This document shows, one piece after another, positions 1 to 8,907 of a stretch of 64,000 nucleotides of DNA. Made by a program: the position numbers and the translations under genes. This stretch comes from Alienimonas californiensis (GTDB taxonomy: Bacteria; Planctomycetota; Planctomycetia; Planctomycetales; Planctomycetaceae), in contig NZ_CP036265.1 of the NCBI RefSeq assembly GCF_007743815.1, forward strand, positions 894,501 through 958,500, read 5' to 3'. Each line of letters opens with the position of its first letter. Position 1 is the first letter of the stretch. The notes under the pieces were generated by a model. That model had not been told where the DNA came from, did no database searches, and worked only from the letters and a program-made list of their open reading frames with translations.

Positions 1-81
1 GTAGGCAACCGTTAGATCGTGGATCGCCAGCGGCGCCGGGCCGCCGGGGGCGGATTCCTCGGACGGGGGAACGGCGGTCAT
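1..81 (-). CDS. Metal ABC transporter ATP-binding protein (5' fragment)
   Basis: Only the first 27 codons are inside the window; the gene continues beyond base 1. The translation ends in LAIHDLTVAY, which matches the first beta strand and A-loop tyrosine region of an ABC ATPase before Walker A. Its ATG overlaps the TGA of the upstream substrate-binding protein (ATGA, 78-81), so the two are translationally coupled. By context it should be the cytoplasmic ATPase energising Zn/Mn import with the neighbouring TroA-type lipoprotein. The family call rests on a short stretch plus context. Confidence 0.7.
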   Translation of the reverse strand, partial: MTAVPPSEESAPGGPAPLAIHDLTVAY

Positions 82-1079
82 TCCGACAGCTCGCCGCCGA
101 ACCCGCCGGCCGGGGCCTCACCGCCGAGGGCGCGGGCGACGGTGGTGAGGTTGTGGTCCAGCATGCCGACGTAGGTGCCCTCGTAGGAGCCCGCCGGCCC
201 CATCGCGTCGGAGAACAGTTCCCCGCCGATCGTCACCGCGTGCCCCCGCGCCCGGGCGCCCTCCACCAGCGACTCCACGCTTTTGCGGGGCACGCTGCTC
301 TCGACGAACACCGCCCGCACGTTCTGTTCGGCCAGCAGGTCCACCAGCGCCGAGACCCGCTGCAGGCCGGCTTCGGACTCCGTGGAAATTCCCTGCACCC
401 CCTGAACGTCCAGCCCGTAGGCCCGGCCCATGTAGTTGAAGGCGTCGTGCGAAGTGACCAGCACGCGGCTGCCCGCGGGGATCGAGCCGATCACCTGCTT
501 GCCGTAGGCGTCCAGATCCGCGAGGCGTTTTTGATAGGCGGCGGCGTTGGCGGCGTAGTCGTCGGCGTGGGCGGGGTCGTGCTCCGCCAGCGCCGCCGCA
601 ACGACGTCCACGCACTGCGACCAGGCGGCGACGTCCATCCAGACATGTGGGTCCGCGTGCCCGGCGAGGTCGTCCGGCTCCAGCAGGAAGGATTCGTCGA
701 TCGCCTCCGTCACGGCCACGACCGGGCGGGAGCGGGCCATCCGCACCAGCACGTCGGTCATCTTTCCCTCCAGCATCAGGCCGGAATAGAAGATCATGTC
801 CGCGGTTCCCAACTGCCGCACGTCGTCCCGCGTGGCCTTGTAGAGGTGCGGATCGACGCCGGCGCCGAACATCTGGGCGACCTCGACATGCTCCCCGCCG
901 ACGTTCCGGACGAGGTCCGCGACCATCCCCGTGGTCGCCACCGCCTTGATCGGGCCGTCGCCGTCATGCGTCCCCCCGCCGGCGGCCGAGTCGCCGTCCG
1001 CGGCGCCGCCGCACCCGACCGTCGCCCCCAGAACGAGGGCCGCGAGAACCGGGAGGAGACGTGTTGTCGTCGCGGTCAC
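78..1079 (-). CDS. Metal ABC transporter substrate-binding lipoprotein (ZnuA/TroA family)
   Basis: A 333-residue solute-binding protein that should capture Zn2+ or Mn2+ outside the inner membrane and hand it to an ABC permease. The N-terminus is a lipoprotein-type signal with Cys at about residue 23. Likely metal ligands are His78 (DPHLYKAT), His145 (ADPHVWMD), His211 (TSHDAF) and Asp291 (LFSDAMG). The third ligand is His as in TroA/ZnuA rather than the Glu of PsaA/MntC, so zinc or mixed specificity is plausible. The long His-rich zinc loop of ZnuA is absent. It is the upstream gene of an ATGA-coupled operon with the ATPase. Confidence 0.92.
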   Translation of the reverse strand: MTATTTRLLPVLAALVLGATVGCGGAADGDSAAGGGTHDGDGPIKAVATTGMVADLVRNVGGEHVEVAQMFGAGVDPHLYKATRDDVRQLGTADMIFYSGLMLEGKMTDVLVRMARSRPVVAVTEAIDESFLLEPDDLAGHADPHVWMDVAAWSQCVDVVAAALAEHDPAHADDYAANAAAYQKRLADLDAYGKQVIGSIPAGSRVLVTSHDAFNYMGRAYGLDVQGVQGISTESEAGLQRVSALVDLLAEQNVRAVFVESSVPRKSVESLVEGARARGHAVTIGGELFSDAMGPAGSYEGTYVGMLDHNLTTVARALGGEAPAGGFGGELSE

Positions 1080-1197
1080 CGGCGGCGGGATCGGAGAACG
1101 GGGGCGGGGCGAATAGTCCGCAAATCGTAGCAGCGGCTACATATCCCGACCAGCCGGCCCCGCCATCCATCTTGCCGCAGGCGAGATGGCGGTCGTG

Positions 1198-1229
1198 CTC
1201 CCCTCTCCTCCTTTTGGGGGAGAGGGGAG
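1198..1229 (-). terminator. Hairpin downstream of the TolC-like gene
   Basis: An 11-bp perfect inverted repeat (1198-1208 with 1219-1229, arms of the CTCCCCTCTCC type) lies 41 bp past the stop of the TolC-like gene. It is a likely transcript end for the secretion operon. Similar CCCCTC-rich hairpins recur at 56.9 and 57.0 kb. Confidence 0.5.
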
Positions 1230-1269
1230 ACGGGCGAACCGGGAGTTCTCCGATCGTGCCGCGTTCGCC

Positions 1270-3279
1270 CTACTCGTCCGCCGGCAGGGGCACCGGCATC
1301 GGGGCCGGGTCGAACTGCGGCGTCGGGATCAGGGTCGGCTGGGCCGCGGGGGAGGCGGCGGTGGCGGCGGCGAGGTCCGCGACGGCGATCCAGTAGGCGT
1401 ACCGGGCCGCGACCAACGACTCGGCGGCGGAGGCGGCGGCGGCTTCGCGGAGGTTCAACCGCAGCAGGTCGCTCTCGCCCAGGCCGAACGCGCTCTCCTC
1501 GGCCGCCCGCAGCCGCTCGGCCAGGTCCACGCCGATCTCCGCCTGCTCGATCTGCCGGCGGGCGGCGTCGAGGGCGGCGACGGCCAGTTGCACCTCCACC
1601 GCCGCCTTGTCCGCGGCGAACCGCTGCTTGACGGACAGTTGCGCGAGCTTCGCTTCCACCTGGGCCGCCTTGCCGCGGGCCTTCCGCCGTTGGAGCGGCA
1701 CGCTGAACATCACCGCGGTGTCCAGTTCCAGCGGCTGCTTGTCGCCCTTGGAACTGCTCAGTTCGCCCACGTCCTGGCTGACGACCATCCCGGCGTCCAG
1801 CTCCGGCAGCAGGTCGTTGCGGGCCTCGGCGAGGGCGACGACCTGCTGTTCCCGGGCCAGCCGCAGCTGCGCCAACTCCGGCCGCCGCCCCAGGGCCTCG
1901 TTCACCAGCGCCTCGACCGGCGGCAGTTCGCCGGCGGCGTCGGGGAACTGGGCCGGCAGCAGGGCGTCGTCCGGCGTCAGCGGGGCGCCGGACGGGTCGC
2001 GAAGGTACAGCGAGAGCTTGGCGGAGGCCTGCCGGAACTTGCGTTCGGCGTCGATCACCTTGCTGCGTCGGTCGGCGATCAGGCGGTCGTTGTCCCGCAG
2101 GGTGATCGCCGCCGTCTCGCCGGTGCGCACCTGGGCCTCCAGTCCCTCGGTGCGGTCCAGGGAAAGGGCCAGCAGTCGCTCCGCGACCGTCAGCAGACGG
2201 CCGGCGAGCACCCAGTCCCAGTAGGCCGCGGAGCCGTTCCGCACCGCGTCGAGCTGGGCGGCGGCGACGGCGGGGTCGGCGGCGGCCCGTTCCAGGGCGG
2301 CGGTCCGCAGGGCAGCCCGCCGGGCGTCGATGCGGCGGTCCTGCAGCAGCGGCACGGTGAAGCCCGCCTTGAACTCGCCGCCGTCGTTCGTCTGCCGTTC
2401 CTGATACCACGGCTCGAACGACCCGCGGCCGATCCGGTAGCCGGCGAACAGGTCCGCCCCGTTCATCAGCGGTTGCTCCACGCCAACGGCGTGGCGGTAG
2501 TTTTCGTAGTAGCCCAGTGGTTCCAGCTCCTGGGACGCTTTCAGCTTGGAGTCGAAGGCGCCGGCCGCCTCCAGCGCCAGGCCGGCGGCCAGCGGGCGGC
2601 CTAGGGCGGCCTCCTCCAACAACGGATAGGTCGCCAGCACCGAGGCCGTCACGTCGTCCAGCCGCAGTTCCGGCCCCGGCTCCGGGGAGGGACGGTCGAG
2701 GTCCGGCAGGCTCTCGTCGGCCCCCGCCCCGCCCGGCCGCCCGCCGAGCAGCGGGGTCCGCCCGTTCGCATCCCTCCCGACGCCCGTGCCCCCGACGCCC
2801 GTGCCCGGAGCGGAAAGCGGATCCGACAGATCGACGTCCGGCGCCTCCGTCGAGCCGGGGGCCGAACCGAGATCACCCGGTTCCTGCCCGATCTGGCCGC
2901 CGTCCGACTGGAGCGGCCCGGCAGAGGGCGCCGCGGAGGGATCGAACCCGTCGCCGGACCCGTCGGCGCCGGCGCCGGCGTCCCCGACGCCGCCCTCGGG
3001 GCCGGCGCCAAACTCCTGCGGGACGTACGCGGCCGGGGCGACGCGGCCGGCGGGCGCGTCGGCGTCGGTCTGTGCGAGCGCCGGACGAACCGAATCGCGG
3101 CGGTTCGCGGGAGCGTTCGGTCCCGCGGCGGCCTTCGGTCCCGGAATCGACAGGGTCGGGGGGCCGTAGGTGGTGAGCAGTCGTCCGCCGCCGCAGCCGG
3201 CGGACAGGCCGGCGGCGCCCAACACGGCCAGGGCGACCCCGCGGCGCAGACGACGGGCGGCGGGGGGCGGAACGGTCAC
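1270..3279 (-). CDS. TolC-family outer membrane efflux protein (lipoprotein)
   Basis: A 669-residue outer membrane channel of the TolC/OEP family, the exit duct of the type I secretion operon to which it belongs. The N-terminus has an Arg-rich start, a hydrophobic segment and LSAGC with Cys29, so it is probably lipid-anchored. Residues ~35-210 are a Pro/Gly/Asp-rich low-complexity stretch not typical of TolC. The conserved part follows (~210-660), with long Ala/Leu/Arg-rich helices in two repeats, including motifs such as LAEARNDLLPELDAG and ALDAARRQIEQAEIGVDLAERLRAAEESAFGLG-like heptads. It is the last gene of the operon, 97 bp after the HlyD gene. Confidence 0.88.
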   Translation of the reverse strand: MTVPPPAARRLRRGVALAVLGAAGLSAGCGGGRLLTTYGPPTLSIPGPKAAAGPNAPANRRDSVRPALAQTDADAPAGRVAPAAYVPQEFGAGPEGGVGDAGAGADGSGDGFDPSAAPSAGPLQSDGGQIGQEPGDLGSAPGSTEAPDVDLSDPLSAPGTGVGGTGVGRDANGRTPLLGGRPGGAGADESLPDLDRPSPEPGPELRLDDVTASVLATYPLLEEAALGRPLAAGLALEAAGAFDSKLKASQELEPLGYYENYRHAVGVEQPLMNGADLFAGYRIGRGSFEPWYQERQTNDGGEFKAGFTVPLLQDRRIDARRAALRTAALERAAADPAVAAAQLDAVRNGSAAYWDWVLAGRLLTVAERLLALSLDRTEGLEAQVRTGETAAITLRDNDRLIADRRSKVIDAERKFRQASAKLSLYLRDPSGAPLTPDDALLPAQFPDAAGELPPVEALVNEALGRRPELAQLRLAREQQVVALAEARNDLLPELDAGMVVSQDVGELSSSKGDKQPLELDTAVMFSVPLQRRKARGKAAQVEAKLAQLSVKQRFAADKAAVEVQLAVAALDAARRQIEQAEIGVDLAERLRAAEESAFGLGESDLLRLNLREAAAASAAESLVAARYAYWIAVADLAAATAASPAAQPTLIPTPQFDPAPMPVPLPADE

Positions 3280-3376
3280 CCCGTCCGGTTCGGCGCCGGC
3301 GGGCGCCGGGCCGCACCCGGCCCCTCGCCGCAGGGCGCGTCGCCCGTCGTTCGCCCCGTCTGCCGAAAGCCCCCGG

Positions 3377-4849
3377 TCACTTCCCCTTACCCATATTGAC
3401 AGGCTTGAGACCGCCTCCGCCCTTGCCGCCCGCCTTCTCGGCGGGGGCGTCGGTCAGGACGGGGGGGAAGCCGTTCATACGGCGCCACATCTCGTAGCCG
3501 AGGGCGACTTCGTTCAGCAGCACCCAGCCGTTGGCCCGCACGCCCTGCCGCAGGAAGCGGTCCTCCGGCCAGGGGTCGTCCTCGGGGTCGGGCGTGACGA
3601 GCACGCGGAACCGGCCCATGCCGTCGTCGACGGCGTCCACGCTGGCGACCTCCCCGCCGAAGGTGCCCACGGCGACGCTCGGCCAGCCGGCGAACTGCAC
3701 CGCCGGCCAGCCCTCGAACTGCAAACGCACCTTGCGGCCGGGGTTCACCAGCGGGGCGTCGTTGCCGTCCAGCCAGATCTGCACCGCCCGCTCCCCGCCG
3801 TCGGGGACCAGCACGAACAGCGGGTCGCCCTTCTTGACGATCCCGCTGCCGCCGTCGGAGATCAGTTGGGTCACGATCCCGGACCGCGGGGCGTACACCT
3901 CCTGGCGCCGCTGCTTGGCGAGCTTCGATTCGGCGTCCAGCAGGTAGCTGTTCGCCTTGGCGATCTCGGACGAGGCCTTCTGGAGGTCGCTCTCGGCCTT
4001 GGCGACGTCCGATTCGCTCTTACGGACTTTGGCCCGCACCTCGTCGATCTTGGCCTGCAACTCCCGCTCCTTGGCGGGGCGGAGGCTCTGCTTGGCCTGC
4101 ACGGCGAGCCTGGCGTCTTCGAGGTAGGCCTCGTGCTTCGCCACGTCCGCGGTCGCCCCGAGGTATTTTTGTTCGGCTTCTTGAAACTTGGCCTGGGCGG
4201 CGAAGCCTTCTTTGAACAGGGCGAGTTGCCGGTCGTGATCGGCCCGCGCCTGAACCAACGTGGCCTGCGCCTTGGCGAGGGCCTGCTCCTCGGCTTTCAC
4301 CTTCTGCTGGGAGCCCTCGATCTCGCGGTCGAGGGCGTCGAGGGTGTCCCGCAGCGCCTCCTGCAGGAAGACGAGCTGGCTGTTGTTGCTCTCCACGACG
4401 CTCTGGGAGGCGATCACGCCCCGCTGCGCCGCCTCCCGGGCGGACTCGGCGAGCTGCACCTGGTCGGCGGCCTGGCTGCGTTGGCGGCTGAGCCGGCTGA
4501 GCAGTTCCGGGTCCACGTCGGCCAGCTCGACGACGAAGTCGCCCTCCTCCACGAAGGCGTTCTCGCGGATGCCCTCCGCCCAGCGGGCGATGTTGCCCTC
4601 GATCGGCGCCTGCACGACCTGCTGGCGGTTCTGCGGGTCGTAGGCCACCACCGACCCGCTGCCGGCGACCGTCTGGATCCAGGGGGCCAGCAGCATCGCC
4701 GCGAAGGCCAGCGCCAGCCCGCCCAGCAGAAGGCGGCCGAACAGCCGCACCCGCCGACTCGACCGGGCCAACCGCAGGCCCGGCAGGGCGCGGTCCCGCA
4801 GGGCGGGGTCGGCGAGGTGGAACGCGGAGTGCGTGCGGTCGTTGAGCAT
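3377..4849 (-). CDS. HlyD-family periplasmic adaptor (membrane fusion protein)
   Basis: A 490-residue adaptor expected to bridge the inner-membrane ABC exporter and the TolC channel. One membrane anchor lies at about residues 33-53. The first half of a lipoyl-like barrel follows (EGNIARWAEGIRENAFVEEGDFV), then a long coiled coil (~115-310) rich in Ala, Glu, Gln and Lys. The second barrel half is APRSGIVTQLISDGGSGIVKKGDPLFVLVPDG-like sequence, and a C-terminal beta-barrel region ends at GWVLLNEVALGYEMWRRMNG. It lies 65 bp after the ABC gene and 97 bp before the TolC gene, all on one strand. The substrate is not evident. Confidence 0.9.
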   Translation of the reverse strand: MLNDRTHSAFHLADPALRDRALPGLRLARSSRRVRLFGRLLLGGLALAFAAMLLAPWIQTVAGSGSVVAYDPQNRQQVVQAPIEGNIARWAEGIRENAFVEEGDFVVELADVDPELLSRLSRQRSQAADQVQLAESAREAAQRGVIASQSVVESNNSQLVFLQEALRDTLDALDREIEGSQQKVKAEEQALAKAQATLVQARADHDRQLALFKEGFAAQAKFQEAEQKYLGATADVAKHEAYLEDARLAVQAKQSLRPAKERELQAKIDEVRAKVRKSESDVAKAESDLQKASSEIAKANSYLLDAESKLAKQRRQEVYAPRSGIVTQLISDGGSGIVKKGDPLFVLVPDGGERAVQIWLDGNDAPLVNPGRKVRLQFEGWPAVQFAGWPSVAVGTFGGEVASVDAVDDGMGRFRVLVTPDPEDDPWPEDRFLRQGVRANGWVLLNEVALGYEMWRRMNGFPPVLTDAPAEKAGGKGGGGLKPVNMGKGK

Positions 4850-4914
4850 GAACGAAGCGTCGGGGCGGACCGAGGCGAACGGGGCGGACGCGGGAATATC
4901 AGGCCGCGGGAATC

Positions 4915-7224
4915 TTAGGCGGCGGGATCGAGCGGGGCGCCGTCCGGGCGGAGGGCCCGGTCGCAGACGGCGGCGATCTCGGCCCGCCGGGTGAGCACCA
5001 GCGTGGCGTGCGCCCGGCCCCCGATCGGGCGGACCGCGGCGGCGAGCAACTCCGCGGCGGTCTCCGCGGCGCAGCCGTCCAGCAGCGAATCGATCACCAG
5101 CAACCGCGGCCTGCCGGCGAGGGCCCGGGCCAGCGTCAGCCGGCGGGCGTGGATCTCCCCCAGCGGCGCCCCGCCGAACCCCAGCGTCGCGTCCACGCCG
5201 CCCGGCAGGGCGTCGACCCGCTCCGCCAGGCCGACCCGCTTCAACACGGCCCGCACGTCCGCGGCGGTCACGTCCGGCCGGCCGAGGTGCACGTTCTCCG
5301 CCACCGTGCCGGCGAAGACCTCCGCCCCGCCCCCCGGGGACGCCCCCGCCAGCGCCACCCGCCGCCGCAGCGCGTCCGGCCGGTAATCGCCCGGCGCCAG
5401 CCCGTCCAACTCGATTCGCCCCCCCAGCGGCGCCCGGCGACCGAACAGCGCCTCCGCCAGCGCCGTCTTCCCCGCCCCCGGCGGAGCCAGCAGGCCGACG
5501 CTCTCCCCCGGCGCCAGCGCGAGGTCGAACCGCGTCCCGCCGCGGACCGTCGCGTTCTCCAACCGGAGGATCGGCTCCGCGATCTCGGACGTCCCGGCGC
5601 CCGGGTTCGCCCAGTCGTCCCGTCGGTCGATGCCGGTCAGGGCGCCGTCAGTGCGTTCGGTCGGCAGGGCGAACAGCACGCCCAGCTTGTCGCCGGCGGC
5701 GACGAGGTCGTACCAGGCCTCCAGGTGCTTGCCGAGTTTCGAGAAGGAGCTGAGCACGAGGGTCACGATCAGTTCCGCGGCGACCAACTGCCCCAGCGTG
5801 AGCCGCTGGTTGATGACCAGCCAGCCGCCGAGGCTCAGCAGGGCGGTCGCCGCGACCGCCTGCAGTCCCAGCGCGAAGGCCACCTGCCGGACCAGCACCC
5901 GGAAGTGATTGCGGCGGGCCTTGAGATAGTCCGCGGCGAGACCGTCGGCCCGATCGACGGCGAACGCAACCCCGTCGCCGTGCCGGAACGCCGTCGGGTT
6001 GGCCGCCAGTTCCTCCAGCCACGCCGCCGTGCGGTACTTCTGCTTCGACTCGTAGATCGCCGTTTTCACCGCCCCGCGACCCAGCAGGTAAGTCACGACG
6101 GTCATCGCGGCGAGCAGCACGAGGTCGAAGCCCAGCAGATAGGGGTGATAGAAGGCCAGGATCCCCAGCCCGATCACCGCCCCCAGCACGAGGTTCAACC
6201 CCTCCAGCAGCAGGCCGGCGGCGACCTTCTGCACCGTCACCACGTCGAAAAATCGGTTCACCAGTTCCGGCGGGCTGTGCCCCGCCATGCCGTCCGCCGT
6301 CACCCGGGGCAGGCGCCGGGCGAGGTCTCCGGCGACCCGGACGAAGGTCCGCCGCTGGATCAGTTCCGCCACCCAGACCTGTAACAGCCGCAGCGCCGCC
6401 TGGAAGGCCAGGAAGCCGAACAGCACCGTCGCCAGCACCACGACCGGCTGGAGCAGCCGCCCGAACGCCACCGTGCCGACGAGGCTCTCGACCGCGATGG
6501 GCGTGGCGAGGTTCAGCAGGGCCACGAACAGGGCGAACACCGCGATCGCCCGGATGTCGCCCGACTCCGGCGCGAACAGCGCCCGCAGCGTGGCGTAGGG
6601 CGAGGCATGGCCGTGGGCGTCGATGTGCTGGGTCAGGTCCGCCCCGGCCCGGCCGGCGACCAGCCACCGCACCTCTCCGCGGTCGGTCTCGGCGGGGTCG
6701 GCCGCCGCGGACGCCTCGGCGGCGGCGACCATCCGGGCGACGGACTGCTCCTCCGCCCCCGTGCCGGAGAGCCGCAGCGTCCGCTTCCCGTCGGCCCCGG
6801 CGACCCACCACGCCCCCCCGTCCCCGTCGCCGTCCCCGTCGCGGCCGACGCCGTCGCGGCCCACGCCGTCGCGGCCGTCGCGAAAGTCGTCGCCGTCGTG
6901 GGGGAGGAACGTCAGGGCGGCGCCGCCGTCGTGCACCAGGGCGACGACGTCCCTCGGCCGGGCGTCCACGACCCGCACCGGCACGTCCAGCGACCGGGCC
7001 GCCTCCCGCGTCCAGCGCCACCAGTTCCGCCGCGGGCCTCCGGGGAACGCGCGGACCGCCTCCGCCGCCGCCCGACGGGCGGCGGCGGCGTCGTAGCCCC
7101 GGCCGCACAGCTCCACGAACGTGGCGAGGGCCTCCCCGCACTGCGCCGACGCGACGCCCGCCCCGCGATCGGTCGGCAACTCGCTCCCGTTCGGACCGAC
7201 GGTCGCCTCAATCACGGCCGGCAT
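4915..7224 (-). CDS. Type I secretion ABC exporter (TMD-NBD) with degenerate ATPase motifs
   Basis: A 769-residue half-transporter with about 210 N-terminal residues that could be a degenerate C39-like domain (no clear catalytic Cys/His), a six-helix membrane domain (~225-500) and a C-terminal nucleotide-binding domain. Walker A is intact (GAGKT, 583-587). The other ATPase motifs look decayed: the Q-loop region reads ALAGAS, the signature LSGGQ is replaced by PLGEI (687-691), the residue after the Walker B Asp712 is Ser713 instead of Glu, and the H-loop reads LTRRAE with no His. It is first gene of an operon with HlyD and TolC partners. Export or energy coupling by an atypical cycle is an inference. 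Confidence 0.85.
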   Translation of the reverse strand: MPAVIEATVGPNGSELPTDRGAGVASAQCGEALATFVELCGRGYDAAAARRAAAEAVRAFPGGPRRNWWRWTREAARSLDVPVRVVDARPRDVVALVHDGGAALTFLPHDGDDFRDGRDGVGRDGVGRDGDGDGDGGAWWVAGADGKRTLRLSGTGAEEQSVARMVAAAEASAAADPAETDRGEVRWLVAGRAGADLTQHIDAHGHASPYATLRALFAPESGDIRAIAVFALFVALLNLATPIAVESLVGTVAFGRLLQPVVVLATVLFGFLAFQAALRLLQVWVAELIQRRTFVRVAGDLARRLPRVTADGMAGHSPPELVNRFFDVVTVQKVAAGLLLEGLNLVLGAVIGLGILAFYHPYLLGFDLVLLAAMTVVTYLLGRGAVKTAIYESKQKYRTAAWLEELAANPTAFRHGDGVAFAVDRADGLAADYLKARRNHFRVLVRQVAFALGLQAVAATALLSLGGWLVINQRLTLGQLVAAELIVTLVLSSFSKLGKHLEAWYDLVAAGDKLGVLFALPTERTDGALTGIDRRDDWANPGAGTSEIAEPILRLENATVRGGTRFDLALAPGESVGLLAPPGAGKTALAEALFGRRAPLGGRIELDGLAPGDYRPDALRRRVALAGASPGGGAEVFAGTVAENVHLGRPDVTAADVRAVLKRVGLAERVDALPGGVDATLGFGGAPLGEIHARRLTLARALAGRPRLLVIDSLLDGCAAETAAELLAAAVRPIGGRAHATLVLTRRAEIAAVCDRALRPDGAPLDPAA

Positions 7225-7452
7225 CGGGGGGAGACTCCGGCGGGAACGGCGAACGGGGCGAATCGAGCGAGGCGAGCCGGGGGCAGTCTAGCCCCCGCCC
7301 GTCCCCGCGGCACGGCGGCGTCCCGACGCAGTTCCGGCTCCCGCACGCCCCGCCGCGACGGCTGCGGGTCCGGTTGATAGGGTCGGGCGTCCCGCCGATC
7401 GCCCCCGCCGATCGGGCGACGGCTCCGCTCCCCGACGATCCCCCCGACGATC
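7225..7452. promoter_or_regulatory. Divergent promoter region between secretion operon and glycosidase gene
   Basis: This 228-bp gap separates two divergently transcribed genes and must hold promoters for both. I see no convincing -35/-10 pair or operator. Confidence 0.4.
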
Positions 7453-8850
7453 ATGCAACACCGGCGCTCCGCTGTTTCTTCCCTCCCCGCGGGCTTGGCG
7501 GCCCTGCTCGTCGCGGCGTTCGCCCCCCCCGCCCCGGCGGACGAAACGGCCGGGGGCGAGGCCGCGTGGGTCGTCGACTCGCCGGAGCAGTGGGAACGGG
7601 CCGCGGGGAAGACAACCGCCGTGACCCTCGCCGACGGCCTGGCGACCTCCACGGCGCCGGACAGCCGCTTCGCCAGCGTCCTGCAGACGTATCAAACGCC
7701 GCGGAAGCCGCAGACGCTGACGTTCACGCAGTCGCCCGTCTGGGACAACTGGCAGGAGATCCCCAACGTCGGCACGTCGGAGATGGCCGACGCCCCGGTG
7801 TTCGTGCCCGTCAAACCCGGGGACTACTGGCTGCTCGCCCGTCATCAGAAGTTCAACGGGGAGAAGGACGGCGGCTATCACGCCTGGCACAGCGGGGACA
7901 TGAAAACCTGGACGCACCACGGCCCCGTCTGCGGCAAGCGGGAACGCTGGGTGACGACCGCCGAGTACGTCGACGGCGCCTTCTATATTTATTACGACTT
8001 CCCCAACGACGAAGACCCGCACCTGATCGTCGATCGAGACCTCCGCGACGGCCAGATGGGCGAGGACCGCGGGATGGCCTTCAACGACCCGTCGCACGGC
8101 TCCGACGCCGGCGTGCTGCGTGAGGAGGACGGAACCTTCCACCTGTTCTACGAAAACTGGGACCCCATCAACGCCAAGACCCACGCGTGGGACTCCCCGC
8201 TGGCCGGCCGCGCCGTCAGCCCGGACGGCGTGCAGCCGTTCCGTCACGCCAACAACGTCGTGGACGAACGCACCACGCCGACCGGCAAAAAGGGCGAATA
8301 TCGGCACCCCCACGGCACGTACGAGTACGAGATCCACGAGCCGGAGCAGAACGCCTACGGCGACTGGACGGCGATCAAAATCGGCGCCCGCTACTATCTG
8401 TTCTGCGACTTCGACCCCGTCGGCGAGCACATGCGCGTCGGCCGCTGGACCAGCGACGCCTTGAATCAGGAGTTCACGTTCTGCGGCTCCTTCGGCAAGG
8501 GCCACCCGGACCCGACCGTCGGCTTCGCCGAGGGGCAGTTCTATCTCATCCAACAGCGGGCGGACGTCGATTTTGTCAGCCCCGGCCCGTGGGTCGGCGA
8601 CGTGCAGGCCCGGGCCGGCGTGGACGCCGACGGCGACGGCCGCGCCGATCAATGGACCGACTGGCAGACCGTCCGCGAGACCTATCGCCAGAAGCCCGGC
8701 TTCGTGCGGATTATTGAAAAGACCCCGGCCACGCTGGACCTCTCCGCCCTGCCCGCCGGCGTGGGATTTCAATTCGAGTATCGCACCGTCGGCGTGGACG
8801 GCCAGACCGTTCGCCCGGCGATGGATCGGGTCGAGTGGACGTTTGAATGA
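7453..8850 (+). CDS. Secreted glycoside-hydrolase-like five-bladed propeller protein
   Basis: A 465-residue protein with an N-terminal signal peptide (hydrophobic ~9-28, Ala-Asp-Glu cleavage region). The body reads like a GH43/GH32-type beta-propeller: repeated blade motifs such as DAPVFVPVKPGDYWLLARH, WVTTAEYVDGAFYIYYDF, HGSDAGVLREEDGTFHLFYE and KIGARYYLFCDF, with acidic residues at blade starts. A role in hydrolysing a polysaccharide outside the cytoplasm is inferred. The substrate and catalytic acids cannot be fixed by eye. It is a single gene, convergent with the DUF1552 gene and separated from it by a strong palindrome. Confidence 0.75.
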   Translation: MQHRRSAVSSLPAGLAALLVAAFAPPAPADETAGGEAAWVVDSPEQWERAAGKTTAVTLADGLATSTAPDSRFASVLQTYQTPRKPQTLTFTQSPVWDNWQEIPNVGTSEMADAPVFVPVKPGDYWLLARHQKFNGEKDGGYHAWHSGDMKTWTHHGPVCGKRERWVTTAEYVDGAFYIYYDFPNDEDPHLIVDRDLRDGQMGEDRGMAFNDPSHGSDAGVLREEDGTFHLFYENWDPINAKTHAWDSPLAGRAVSPDGVQPFRHANNVVDERTTPTGKKGEYRHPHGTYEYEIHEPEQNAYGDWTAIKIGARYYLFCDFDPVGEHMRVGRWTSDALNQEFTFCGSFGKGHPDPTVGFAEGQFYLIQQRADVDFVSPGPWVGDVQARAGVDADGDGRADQWTDWQTVRETYRQKPGFVRIIEKTPATLDLSALPAGVGFQFEYRTVGVDGQTVRPAMDRVEWTFE

Positions 8851-8854
8851 GCCC

Positions 8855-8896
8855 CGACGGGAGCGCCCCCGGCCGCGGCCGGGGGCGCTCCCGTCG
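8855..8896. terminator. 42-bp perfect palindrome, bidirectional terminator
   Basis: A perfect 21-bp inverted repeat with no spacer (centre 8875/8876) fills the 57-bp gap between two convergent genes, 4 bp after one stop and 11 bp before the other. A shared bidirectional terminator is the simplest reading. Confidence 0.8.
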
Positions 8897-8907
8897 TGCC
8901 GCGTTCC

